Source: Yponomeuta sedellus
Lineage: Eukaryota > Arthropoda > Insecta > Lepidoptera > Yponomeutidae
Assembly (NCBI GenBank): GCA_934045075.1
Contig: OW203740.1
Coordinates: 18,365,878 to 18,429,877 of the forward strand
DNA: 64,000 nt
Reading direction: 5' to 3'
Under the pieces are notes generated by a model. The model was not told the origin of the DNA and ran no database searches. It saw only the letters and a list, made by a program, of their open reading frames with translations. Positions 1 to 12,000 of this stretch are shown here, piece after piece (position 1 is the first letter of the stretch; each line of letters begins with the position of its first letter). The position numbers were made by a program, and so were the translations under genes.

Positions 1-658
1 CGCCTATATTCACAACCCTCACTACAGCGGTCTTGCCTCCATAGACGAGAGTTCTTGCTGTCAGCAATTTCTGACTGGCTGCACTGTCTCGTGTATCTTC
101 AATCAGCACACACCTATTCCGCTGATTCTTCTGACTCGGAGGCAGCTTCACCTTTACTTCAGTTTGTGCTCGTCCAGGTATTACGATTTTCCTCAGGCAC
201 GTGACATTTCCATCGGGACCGCCAAGTATGAAGTTCTCCTCATCACCACATTTAAAGACACCGTTAGTGACATCGATGTGACAGTTGTGTTTCTTCATAA
301 AGTCTAGGCCCAGAATGCAATCATCCATAATTTCGGCTACGATCACGTCGTGAATATATGACGCCTCCCCAACCCATATCGTAACCGATCTTTCACCCAG
401 GACGGGTATCTGCTGGCCAGAAGCGGAGAGAAGTCTGCATAAACTGGTGCCTTTGCGTCTCCCTACAGCTTTCACCAGGTCTGGTCTCACTATTGTTCTA
501 GAGGCTCCTGTATCTAGGGTAATTTTGCACTCTACTTTGTTCACTGCACCGCGTATTAGTAGACTGTTCCCATTCCATGCTTGTGAGATCTTGGTTACTG
601 GGGCTACCTCCGCTCCAGCCAGTACCCGCCCCGCAGTCCTGGCTTTTACTCGTTTCCC
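1..658 (-). CDS. Pol of element A, protease and start of pol (partial)
   Basis: The -1 frame relative to gag is open from the overlap at 658 to the window edge. It contains an aspartic-protease active site LDTGASRTIV (about 510-480) and, further on, the ILGLDFM block typical of retropepsin-like proteases (about 320-300). There is no start codon at the junction, so expression probably depends on frameshifting at 652-658. Reverse transcriptase, RNase H and integrase would lie left of the window. Confidence 0.75.
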
Positions 659-2217
659 TGATTCACGGTGAAGGGCGCAGCGTCATGCTTCTTTACGAAT
701 TCTTCAAAACGCTGCTCCATATTGTTGAGACGCGCATCCAGTCTGTCATCTGTTTTGGTTGCTTGCCTCTCCTTCTTAGGACACGTGAACTGCAGATGCC
801 CTCTTTCCCCACACTTGTAACACATGGGCCCGGAGTTCTTCTTGGGCGGTGTCTTGATCTCTTTAACCTCCTCCGTAACTTCTCGAAGTTTATAACCTTG
901 CCGGATATCATGACGCACAGCTTCTACTTCCAGGGCATGTGCCAGAGCTTCTTTTAATGAAGAATGGTGGCGAAGCTTTACTGCAGCCCTAATTTCAAGA
1001 TCCTTGATTCCGTCGACGAAAGCTTGCAAAATATTCGTGTCCACCATCTTACTATCAGCAGAAGGGTACGCCTTTCGAACCAGCTTCTCAATTTCCAACG
1101 CCCATTGTTGAAGTCCTTCACCCAGGCGCTGAGTCCGGTCGCGTAGCTGAGCACGAAAAACGTGTTCCAGGTGTCGTTCCCCATATCTAGCCTCAAGTGC
1201 CTCCAGCAAGTCTTTGAACTCGCTGCCTGAGGTGGGCAGTGCCTCCAGGACAGATAAAGCCGAACCTCTGAGCGCGACGGTGAGGGCTGTTAGGCTCTGT
1301 TCGTCCGTCCACCCGTTTGAAGCAGCGACAGTCTGGAACTGCTGGCGGTAGGCGACCCAAGATGTAGTACCATCGTACGGAGGCACCTTCACTTTAGGCC
1401 CGTGGTTTATGCTGACAACTCCGCTCGATGTAACTCCAGCAGCTTTAATACGCCGAACTTCCTGCTCTAGTCCAGTGAGGCCGGTTTTCACATTTTTTAG
1501 GTCATCCTCTAATTCGGAAACCCGTTCGTTCACTACCTCTACATCTTCATGTAGCTTAGCGACCGTATCACTGAACTTTGTAACGGCAGAAAGGATCACC
1601 TGTTGATCTGCCTTCTGTTCTTCTCGCAGGCCTCTCTGTTCTTCTTGCAGGCACTGCATCTGCTTGCTCTGTTCTTCTCGCAGGCCTCTCTGTTCTTCTT
1701 GCAGGCACTGCATCTGCTTGCTCTGTTCTTCTCGCAGGCCTCTCTGTTCTTCTTGCAGGCACTGCATCTGCTTGCTCTGTTCTTCTCGCATGCCCTTCAA
1801 CATTGCCATCAGGCACGACATATCCAAAACCTCCATTGTACGTGACTGAGGTTTAATGTCTTCGGTGGGCGTGGCCAGTTGGGCGTGGCTACGAGGCGGA
1901 GCCTGTTGGTCGGTTGGTGAAACCTGGTGGTCAAGGCCGGTGGGCGGAGCCTGGTGCACGGCGGTGGGCGTGGCCTGGTGGGCGTGGCCAGTAGGCGGAG
2001 CCGCTGAGCAGGTATGCTGTGTCTCCACTACGCGCGTGGCCTGGTGGGCGGGGCCAGGGGGCGTGGCTTGGTCGGTGGGCGTGGCCTGGTGGGCGAGGCC
2101 AGTGGGCGTGTCCCTATGGCCAGTGGGCGTGGCCTGAGGGGCAGTGGGCGTGGCCTCCGCAGCACCTCTGGACCTGGTCTTCACTCCAGGAGTATCCTCT
2201 CTCGGAGTCAGTGGCAT
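646..2217 (-). CDS. Gag polyprotein of element A
   Basis: An ATG at 2217 opens about 523 codons ending in TAA at 646. The N-terminal third is a low-complexity Pro/Thr/His region built of imperfect QATPTG-like repeats. It is followed by a glutamine/glutamate-rich segment in which an 18-residue unit containing LREEQSKQMQ is repeated about three times, predicted coiled coil. Then comes a retrotransposon-gag type capsid region with the W-x-R-x-R-like AYRQQFQ block, and a CX2CX4HX4C zinc knuckle (CYKCGERGHLQFTC) near the C-terminus. This is the structural protein that packages element RNA. Three codons before the stop lies G GGA AAC, a canonical -1 slip heptamer. Function is from family knowledge; the repeats and knuckle are seen directly. 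Confidence 0.8.
   Translation of the reverse strand: MPLTPREDTPGVKTRSRGAAEATPTAPQATPTGHRDTPTGLAHQATPTDQATPPGPAHQATRVVETQHTCSAAPPTGHAHQATPTAVHQAPPTGLDHQVSPTDQQAPPRSHAQLATPTEDIKPQSRTMEVLDMSCLMAMLKGMREEQSKQMQCLQEEQRGLREEQSKQMQCLQEEQRGLREEQSKQMQCLQEEQRGLREEQKADQQVILSAVTKFSDTVAKLHEDVEVVNERVSELEDDLKNVKTGLTGLEQEVRRIKAAGVTSSGVVSINHGPKVKVPPYDGTTSWVAYRQQFQTVAASNGWTDEQSLTALTVALRGSALSVLEALPTSGSEFKDLLEALEARYGERHLEHVFRAQLRDRTQRLGEGLQQWALEIEKLVRKAYPSADSKMVDTNILQAFVDGIKDLEIRAAVKLRHHSSLKEALAHALEVEAVRHDIRQGYKLREVTEEVKEIKTPPKKNSGPMCYKCGERGHLQFTCPKKERQATKTDDRLDARLNNMEQRFEEFVKKHDAAPFTVNQGNE
652..658 (-). promoter_or_regulatory. -1 ribosomal frameshift heptamer (gag/pol, element A)
   Basis: The minus strand reads G GGA AAC in the gag frame, matching X XXY YYZ, with the gag stop two codons later and pol open in the -1 frame. 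A downstream pseudoknot was not modelled. Confidence 0.6.
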
Positions 2218-2223
2218 CTCCAA

Positions 2224-2244
2224 ATCCCCAATTCTGACACCAAA
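2224..2244 (-). promoter_or_regulatory. Primer-binding site of element A
   Basis: Immediately inside the LTR the minus strand reads TGGTGTCAGAATTGGG, the usual TGG start of a tRNA primer-binding site. The matching tRNA was not identified. Element B uses a related TGGTGTCAGG. Confidence 0.6.
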
Positions 2245-2705
2245 TGTTACGGGCTAGGGTTCTGGATTTGTATGTAAAACGCCAATGACAACTTCTTAGG
2301 ATTTATTCACGCAGGGTCTGGTCTGCAGGTCTTCACGACACGAAGTCCACACGTAGATTCCAATCGCAGGTCCAATCGAAGTCCAATAGTATCGCTGAGG
2401 TCGTAGGTTATCGCTCGTATCGCAGGTATGTTCGCTCGAAGTTCACTCTTCGCTATTCCAAATGGAACTCACAGCGCGCCGCGGCGGCCGCTATTTATAT
2501 CCGCCGGCCAGGGTTCTAGAACATTCCCGTAACTACGTACCTACACTCGGTACACGCGGCAAGGTCGCTCGAACAGTTACTCATTTAAAGAGTTTTGCAC
2601 CTTACGATAGTGGACATACGAGTCATTATTGCTTGCAGCGTTTATTGTTTACTAAAACGCAGCATGCGGCGACTATTCTAGATGGTTCGGGATAGGACCG
2701 CGACA
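2245..2705 (-). repeat. 5' LTR of element A
   Basis: A 461-bp block begins on the minus strand with TGTCGCGG and ends with CCGTAACA, the expected TG...CA form. It carries a TATA-like ATATAAATA on the minus strand near 2490-2500 and is followed by a primer-binding-like TGGTGTCAGAATTGGGGAT that abuts gag. Boundaries are inferred from the TG/CA ends and the primer site because the other LTR is outside the window. Confidence 0.75.
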
Positions 2706-2893
2706 ATAGGTTGCACTTGACCCCAGTCACGCCTGACGGTAAGCGAGGACGGGGTCTACGATGTTATGTGCTTACCTGTTAAATGCCGGTTGACTCTACT
2801 TTTAAAGACACCCAGGTTATGTCTCCGGAAAGACAGACGCTGGCAGCGTGTTCCACAACTTTGCCGTTCTTACTATACATTTTTTGCCACCAG

Positions 2894-3043
2894 TTCACGG
2901 TGTATATCAACAACCGCAAGCACCGTACTGGCGAGCGGGTGGAGGTGGCCATCTACGGAGAGCCGGGCGCTTATGTGGGACTCTCGGCTATTGACAACGC
3001 TCTCTACACCATGCAGGCTGGCAACGAGCTTTCCTATGCCAAG
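2894..3043 (+). CDS. Mcr: Mcr exon (bait region/MG6 start)
   Basis: Acceptor CAG at 2891-2893, donor GTGTGT at 3044; 50 whole codons. The block GEPGAYVGLSAIDNALY matches the family G-x-PGSYVG-x-x-A-x-D pattern that begins MG6. The last 14 codons plus donor seed a 42-bp tandem array in the following intron. The preceding exon is not visible; element A lies upstream. Confidence 0.85.
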
Positions 3044-6000
3044 GTGTGTATGACAGTAACTGGCGACCAGCTTATTATGCCAAGGTATGTATGACAATAG
3101 TTTGCAACGAGCTTTTGTATGCCCAGGTGTGTATGACAATAGTTGGCAATGAGCTTTCGTATGCCCAGGTGTGTATGACAATAGTTTGCAACGAGCTTTC
3201 GTATGCCCAGCTGTGTATGCCAATAGTTGGCAACGAGCTTTCGTATGCCAAGGTGTGTATGACAGTAACTGGAAACGAGCTTTCATTTGCAAAGGTATGT
3301 ATGGCAATAACTGGCAACGAGTTTTGGTATGCCAAGTTATGTATTAATTACAGTAATTGGCAACAAGCTTCATATGCTAAGATATGTATGACGGTAACTG
3401 GTAACGAGCTTATGCTAAGGGGCTGATGAAGTCAGGGGATGGAAGAAAAAAAGAAGGAAAGATAGAGAAGGGAGAGTTGTAACGTCTTTAGCATTGATGA
3501 AGTACACCGGGTCATTTAGTATTTTCATAAATATATTGACTTGCAACTGTTATGATATTATTAACATTCACACCTCGGCCGCGCAGGTGATATCGAAGAT
3601 GTCCCGTTTCGACGAGGCCACCAACGGTACCTTCGCGTACACGTGGCGCTCGCACCTCGGCGTGGCAGACGACCTCGTCTACTTCCCCTCCTCCACCTTC
3701 GGCATCGACGCCAACCGGACCTTCGAGTGAGTACACACATACTGGACTGGCTGGACACACACACCGACCGACCGGACCATAGAGTGAGTATACACATACT
3801 GGACAACTGACCAGACTGGTCACGGGTAGACTGAAGTGACGATTACACACACATACAGCTGTTTCTCTCAATGTATGAAATGCATTCTTCCGTCACCACT
3901 ATACACGTTGTACGCTCAGCGTGGATACTACTGTAATGCACACACACATACACACACACTCACACACTCACACATACTTTTAAAGTTGGCAAATCTTGAT
4001 TGGTTTTAATTATAATGCTGCTATATTTATGCTATAGTACTATATTTAATATGATAGGTAAAATTGAAAACGCATGTATTTGTACGTTGTCGTGGTATAT
4101 TTTTACTAATTACGAACTGCCTATTTGTGGTCGTCTGTTATTGGCCCTGTGAACTGTATTTTTATTATTGTGATCGAATAATTTGTCTTCGTTGTTGATG
4201 TCCTTAATAAAATAAATGCTTGTATGTGTTTTTCTATTCTTAACTAGCTGACCCAGCGAACTTCGTACCGCCTACCATCGATTCTTTAAGTTTTTTATAT
4301 TTTCTCTCCGTAAGGACCATCCTCGCACTTCAAGAAATATTCTAAAAAATAATGAGCGATATCAGTTCAGCTGCTCTCGAGATTTGCGCTTACCAACACA
4401 TTCGGCGATTAATTTTTATATTATAGAAGGTGAACAATTAAAATTTCCTTTCGGCCGCCATGGCAACTAAACTTCGCAAACTTCGCAACCGGTTGTGAAA
4501 AAGGAATTTTTATTCTTTGTCGGCAGCTAGTTGCGAATAAAAATTTTTTTTTCTTTATGATGATGCCTTCCATGCCGATTTCGGCAACGGCGACCAATTC
4601 TGTTTTGTGTTACTGGTGCGTCCTCACATGACTAATGTAACCAATTTTTGCAGTAAACGTCCGAAGACAGGTGCCACATGTGAGGACTCCATTTACATAA
4701 TTGTACAAAATATTCGAAGGCGCTTTATTTTTTAAATGTTCTTTATACGCAACTACAGTGCGTTCACATGAACTTGACGCGTGAGAGAATTGGTAACAAG
4801 GACATAGCATGTGAATTAGCTTTTGGACCTAATCGGAAGATGGTAAAACAAGCCCTCAATCCTTTTATTTTCCCCAAGTAATGGAGATGATTTCTTATTT
4901 AACATGTTAACAGTAAACATCTCAGTGGTACGAATTCTCTCACGCGTCAAGTTAATGTGAACGCACTGTAGTTGCTAACGAGGTATTTTTCAATAACACT
5001 TTGATCCGTGAGCAGGTACGCGGGGCTGGTGGTATTCAGCGACCTGGCGGTGACGCGGCGGCACTCGCTGTGCAACGCGTCGCTGGCGCTCGGCGAGTGC
5101 CTGCAGGGCGGCTGCTACCCGCTCAGCAAGCGCTGCGACGGCGCCTTCGACTGCCCCGACCGTACCGACGAGTCTAACTGTGAGACTATTCGTTCATTCA
5201 TTCATTCATTCATTCATTCATTCATTCATTCATTAAACCTCATAGTTCCTCGAAGTTTCTCAACAACCCTGCTTGTGAAGTCGAGTCAAATCGACTTTAC
5301 AGACAAATATGGAATTACAACCGAAGGTCTCGGGTTCGATTCCCGGCCGGGTCAAACTAGGGAACGAACTTTTCTAGTTTGTCTCGGGTCTTGGATGTTA
5401 ACTATGTATTTATTGTATTAAATCTATCGTCGAGTTAGCACCTATGACACAAGTCATTTAGTTGTACTTAGTATAGGGCTAACGAGATCTGTGTACATAT
5501 TACACAGATCTCGTGTAATATGTGCACAGTGCATCGTGAAATATTCTATGAATATTTCGATATCAAATCGATATCAACCCTTGTATGTCCCCACTGCTGG
5601 GGCACGGGTCTATTCCTGCATCGCAGGAAGGTTAGGCCATACTCCACCACGGGGGCCAAGTTCGGGTTGGTGGATGATTTTAAGACAGTGGCGGGTCTTA
5701 CTGTCAGAAGTTATCAAGCCGCCCATAAGGCCTCTGACATGGCTTAACGACTGCCATTACATGACAGCCGGCACCAACGGCTTAACGTGCCTTGCGAAGC
5801 ACGGAAGCGCTCGGAAAAAAATGCCACTAGCGGTAGTCACGGGACGGTCACCCATCCCGCACCTGACCGCGCCTGTTGTTGCTTAACGCAAGTGATTGAT
5901 TCCAATCACTCGGTTTGACTAGGCCACGAGTGCTTCCTTCATGAATATTTATTTATTTATGATTAAGTACGTTGGCTTTCAGTCAGAATCGACCCCCAGA

Positions 6001-9000
6001 CCTCTATTTCAATAGTCAAGCGTGTCAACGTTATACCGTCAAGGCGTTCAAATATTGGCTGTCGACGCTGACCAGTCGCAATCTTTTGTCACGCAGGCGA
6101 GCACGACACGTCCTTCGAGCTGGCGCACTTCCGCAAGTTCCGCTTCAACCGCGTGCAGCGGCAGTACGACAACGTGTGGCTGTGGCGCGACGTGAACATC
6201 GGCCCGCACGGGCGATACGTGTTCGCGGTGGACGTGCCGCGGACGCCCGCGCAGTGGACCGTGTCCGCCTTCGGCATGTCGCCCGAGCGCGGGCTGGGGC
6301 TAGTGCGGCACACGCAGCAGGTACTGTGACACACGGGCCGCGCAGTGGACCGTGTACTGTGACACACGGGCCGCGCAGTGGACCGTGTACTGTGACACAC
6401 GGCCCGCGCAGTGGACCGTGTACTGTGACACACGGGCCGCGCAGTGGACCGTGTCCGCCTTCGGCATGTCGCCCGAGCGCGGGCTGGGGCTAGTGCGGCA
6501 CACGCAGCAGGTACTGTGACACACGGGCCGCGCAGTGGACCGTGTACTGTGACACACGGGCCGCGCAGTGGACCGTGTACTGTGACACACGGCCCGCGCA
6601 GTGGACCGTGTACTGTGACACACGGGCCGCGCAGTGGACCGTGTCCGCCTTCGGCATGTCGCCCGAGCGCGGGCTGGGGCTAGTGCGGCACACGCAGCAG
6701 GTACTGTGACACACGGGCCGCGCAGTGGACCGTGTACTGTGACACACGGGCCGCGCAGTGGACCGTGTACTGTGACACACGGCCCGCGCAGTGGACCGTG
6801 TACTGTGACACACGGGCCGCGCAGTGGACCGTGTACTGTGACACACGGGCCGCGCAGTGGACCGTGTACTGTGACACACGGGCCGCGCAGTGGACCGTGT
6901 ACTGTGACACACGGGCCGCGCAGTGGACCGTGTACTGTGACACACGGGCCGCGCAGTGGACCGTGTACTGTGACACACGGGCCGCGCAGTGGACCGTGTC
7001 CGCCTTCGGCATGTTGCCCGAGCGCGGGCTGGGGCTAGTGCGGCACACGCAGCAGGTACTGATAGCTTTTCTTTGCTGCGTTTTGACGTATTGTTTCCCT
7101 TGGCAGCGTCTTGACGTATATATTTTCTTTGCAGTACACGGGCGTGCTACCCTTCTTCATCAAAATGATTTACAATTATAAAAGTTTTATACAGCATACC
7201 GACGTATAACTCCCCCGCAATACACGGGCGTGCTGCAAAGTTACCTACAAGCACGACAGTTTAGTCCCCGCAGTACACGGCGTGCTGCCGTATTAAACAG
7301 TTTGTCTTGACGCGTCGGCCCCCGCAGTACACGGCGTGCTGCCGTGTTATACAGTTTCTCTTGACGCGTCGCTCCCCGCAGTACACGGGCGTGCTGCCGT
7401 GTTATACAGTTTCTCTTGACGCGTCGCTCCCCGCAGTACACGGGCGTGCTGCCGTGTTATACAGTTTCTCTTGGCGCGTCGCCCCCCGCAGTACACGGGC
7501 GTGCTGCCGTGTTCTACAGCAGTCTGACGTCTAGCTCCCCGCAGTACACGGGCGTGCTGCCGTGTTCTACAGCACTCTGACGTCTAGCTCCCCGCAGTAC
7601 ACGGGCGTGCTGCCGTGTTCTACAGCACTCTGACGTCTAGCTCCCCGCAGTACACGGGCGTGCTGCCGTGTTCTACAGCACTCTGACGTATAGCTCCACG
7701 CAGTACACGCGCGTGCTGCCGTGTTAAACAGCACTCTGACGCGTCGCCCCCCGCAGTACACGGGCGTGCTGCCGTGTTATACAGCACTCTGACGTATAGC
7801 TCCCCGCAGTACACGGGCGTGCTGCCGTGTTCTACAGCAGTCTGACGTCTAGCTCCCCGCAGTACACGGGCGTGCTGCCGTGTTCTACAGCACTCTGACG
7901 TCTAGCTCCCCGCAGTACACGGGCGTGCTGCCGTGTTATACAGCACTCTGACGTATAGCTCCCCGCAGTACACGGGCGTGCTGCCGTGTTAAACAGCACT
8001 CTGACGTATAGCTCCCCGCAGTACACGGGCGTGCTGCCGTGTTATACAGCACTCTGACGTCTAGCTCCCCGCAGTACACGGGCGTGCTGCCGTGTTATAC
8101 AGTTTCTCTTGACGCGTCGCCCCCCGCAGTACACGGGCGTGCTGCCGTGTTATACAGCACTCTGACGTATAGCTCCCCGCAGTACACGGGCGTGCTGCCG
8201 TGTTAAACAGCACTCTGACGTATAGCTCCCCGCAGTACACGGGCGTGCTGCCGTGTTATACAGCACTCTGACGTCTAGCTCCCCGCAGTACACGGGCGTG
8301 CTGCCGTGTTATACAGTTTCTCTTGACGCGTCGCCCCCCGCAGTACACGGGCGTGCTGCCGTGTTATACAGCACTCTGACGTATAGCTCCCCGCAGTACA
8401 CGGGCGTGCTGCCGTGTTATACAGCACTCTGACGTCTAGCTCCCCGCAGTACACGGGCGTGCTGCCGTGTTATACAGTTTCTCTTGACGCGTCGCCCCCC
8501 GCAGTACACGGGCGTGCTGCCGTGTTATACAGCACTCTGACGTATAGCTCCCCGCAGTACACGGGCGTGCTGCCGTGTTATACAGCAGTCTGACGTCTAG
8601 CTCCCCGCAGTACACGGGCGTGCTGCCATTCTTCATGCGCGTGGAGGGCCCGGCGCGCTGCCGCCAGGGCGAGCAGCTCGGCCTGCGCGTGGCCGTGTTC
8701 AACTACCAGGCCAGCGCCATCGAGGCCGTCGTGGTGCTGGCCGCCTCGCCCGACTACAAGTTCGTGCACGTCGAGGAGAACGGCATCGTGAGTACACTCT
8801 CCCGCGCTTGAAAAAATCTTAATTAAGCGCCTAATAAAATTGACACATTACGTATCTGTGTTCAATTTTATCACCTCATTAGTTATGGCGTGCATTGTTC
8901 ATGAAGTAATGAAGACTTTAGAAATGTATATTAATTACGTCTTATAATGATTAAGTGAGTACCAAATTAACACAATTTTATGCTTTTAAGAGAAAAGAGA

Positions 9001-12000
9001 AGGTACGAAACTTTCAAGCGGTATGCCATGTTGGTTTTAAAAGGGCCCAGCTGGGCCGAAATTAAAAGTTGATTCGAATGGTCACATAGTAATTTCCAAA
9101 AATGCATCTCGGTTCCACGCCCCAAAAATTGAGCGGGACACCAGTGTCTTAAAGCCATTATTAATTAAGAATTGCAACTTTTTAGAGTAAACAATTAGTT
9201 TTAAGTATAAGTAGACGTAAATAAAAAAAAATAATAGTTAAGAAACGTTGTTCCATAAAATGTGCGAACATTTTAATACTGCTTCTAAGTCAGTCAAAAC
9301 AATGACCTCCGGCACGCACGGTTCACAAATATCTTTCTAATTAAAAACAACGCATGATTTTGCACACTCACGCGATCTCAAATACCTCTAAGCGAAACAA
9401 ATGTATAAAGAAGCCATAATTTATCCATAAATAAATTAGATTAACTTTGAAATTTATTTAACTATTAATATTATTTAAGGAATTAGCTTCCTCGGTCAGG
9501 CCTCCACCCGTTACCTCCATTCTTCTCTGTGTCTGGTTTGTTTTGTTCAGTTTGGATTACATCCTTGTTTTGAGGTATCTTTCCATGTTTTCCTTTTTTC
9601 CAACTATTCTTTATCCATCTCGAAGATCCCATAACATATAAGTTAAGGCGCTTCGGGCTGCAAATAGCGCCACCAAAAAACATAACGTGTTTTATAATAC
9701 GTTTTTATCTAAAAACTAGGTGACCCAGCGAACTTCGTGCCGTCTAACAGTCGATTCATTAATTTTTGTATAATTTTCTCTCCGTAAGATCCTCGTACTT
9801 CAAAGAATATTCTAAAAAAGAATTAGCGAAATCGGTTCAGCTACTCTCGAGATTTGCGCTTACCAACACATTTAGCGATTCATTTTTATATTATAGAAGA
9901 TTAACATGAGAAATTTAACAACTGTGACATCTATTTTTAGTACCTCCAGTCTAGGACCTAGAACTATCATCTAATTCAACCATCTAAATCACTTGTGAGC
10001 CTGAGTATGCCTCGTGTTAGAGGCGAAACGCGTCGCGCATTTTTTCACACAAGTAGTGGTGGTGGTGTATTCGTGTCTTGCTTCTGCTTGAAAAAGTAGG
10101 AGGGAGGGCGGTGCATCTAACCGCATGGTGCTTATGGGAATTTTGACAGAATTAAGCAGTCGTTTTCACATATCAATTTCCGCCAAATTCGGCCGTTACA
10201 GCGGAAATCGATTAAATCCCTTGGTTTTTGATTCTAGGTTCGACTGTAGGTTCTACTTGTTACAGTTGGTAAGATTTGTCATGATCATCATTGGATACAC
10301 ACGTGGCGTTATAATAGTACATTACACAACTAGGGTGGTAATACAAAGAAAGGCCGAGATCGCAGAAGTTTGCGGCCCGAGGTGCAAGCGAGGGACGTAA
10401 ATATGCGATCGAGAGCTTTCTTTATTACCTCCCGTGTTGTGTACATCTTTTTATGTCTACACTTGGCCAGAAAGTGGCTTTTTCCGTACGCGCAGCGTGC
10501 GGAAAAAGCCACTTTATTGCCAGGTGTGGCATAAAACAAGTTATAATTTCTTTCCATTGGTGGCGCTAGTTAGCAGCCCATAGCTCCTTAATCTCAAATC
10601 TCCTCTGTACTGTATATTTATAATTATTTTTTAATACAGTTGCTCAAAAAGTGGCGTATTACAGGGACGTATAGCATGTGGGATGTGGGCTTTTACACAC
10701 TCGTGCTTTTTTTTACCTTTCCCGCACTCGTGCGTTTTCTTTCCCAACTGTCAAAATAATGTCTATTAAAAAGAAAAACCAACCATGAAGTTTTTACTAA
10801 AAAAAATCATATAAGTTTTTGTGAGCTACTAATTTGTTTCAATATCAGATTTAATGATTTGATTGAATGATTTAAGTTAGGTTTCATTTCATTTCATCAT
10901 TAAATTTCATTTTCATTTCATATCAATAAAAAAAATTCTACTGAAGACTTGGCTGTATGGGCATAGTTCCCTTTGCCTACTAGAATGTGTGAAAAAACAA
11001 ATCTCTGCTTATATTTTTTTACGGTTGGCGCCATTTTCCAAATATTTTTTCTTTATTAAATTGCTTTTTTTTTCGCAACTGTATTAAAAATAGTCGTTTA
11101 GTACACGTGCGGAACCGTCATTGAAACTTGTTCCGACTGTCAACCCTCGCCTTCGGCTGCGCCTCGGCTCGGGTCGACATTTGTCGGAACTCTTTGCAAC
11201 GACAGCCTTTCCGCACTTGTAATGAAATATACTATTATGTTTGTTTTTTTCCTGGTGCACAGTAAAGAATATTCTTATGTTATATCCTCCACTCCGTAGG
11301 TCCGCTCCTACAACCCGCGCACGTCGTTCGGCGAGCACCAGTTCTTCGTGTACATCGCGGCCGGCGACGCCGCCACCGTGCACGTGCCCGTCGTGCCCAC
11401 GCGGCTCGGGCACGTGCACGTCAAGTTACACGCCTCCACGCTCATCGGGACCAACCGCTACACGCACGCGGTGCTGGTCGAGGTGAGTGACGTCAGGTTA
11501 CACGCCTCCACGCTCATCGGGACCAACCGCTACACGCACGTGGTGCTGGTCGAGGTGAGTGACGTCAGGTTACACGCCTCCACGCTCATCGGGACCAACC
11601 GCTACACGCACGCGGTGCTGGTCGAGGTGAGTGACGTCAGGTTACACGCCTCCACGCTCATCGGGACCAATCGCTACACGCACGTAGTGCTCGTTAAGGT
11701 GAGTAACTGACGGAGCTCAGTCCTGAGCCTCGATCCTGGGTTCGAGTCCCGGCATGGGTGGAATTTTTAGCCTCTAAATAGGTTTTTTAAAAGGTGTTTA
11801 ATTATTTTAATTAGTTATCACGTTGTGTCTGCAATATGATATTTTAGTGGACAAATGATTTTATATTGCTTTTATTTATTGTTTGTTTTAAGACAACAAA
11901 TGAATTTAAGTTGTTTGTTTGTTGGTTTTTTAACAGGCGGACGGGCTGCCGCAGCACCGGCACCAGTCCCTGCTGCTGGATCTGTCCAACCGCGCCTACG

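Larger units (their letters stand above)
1..2705 (-). mobile_element. Ty3/Gypsy-type LTR retrotransposon A, 5' part, cut by window edge
   Basis: On the minus strand the order is 5' LTR (2245-2705), primer-binding site just below 2245, gag (646-2217), then a pol frame that starts with an aspartic protease and leaves the window at base 1. The 3' LTR is not in view, so completeness and age cannot be judged. It sits directly upstream of the first visible Mcr exon, presumably in an Mcr intron. Assignment to Gypsy is by gag zinc knuckle plus separate gag and protease-led pol; reverse transcriptase is outside the window. Confidence 0.85.
8788..11299. other. Mcr intron with repeats
   Basis: AT-rich intron. 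It holds repeat R copy 2 (9711-9905), a GC-poor unassigned stretch, an inverted repeat at 10460-10526 and a short LINE-like tail (TGCACAGTAAAGAATATTCT near 11260). No credible coding exon was seen inside. Confidence 0.6.

Noticed and set aside
6089..7181. Long frames of HSTRSTARPVC and THGPRSGPC type repeats
   Set aside because: A 33-bp unit keeps any stop-free frame open; they are shadows of the minisatellite, not proteins.
7210..8610. CRISPR-like regular array
   Set aside because: Units are contiguous, contain no variable spacers, carry splice acceptor plus exon start, and the DNA is eukaryotic.
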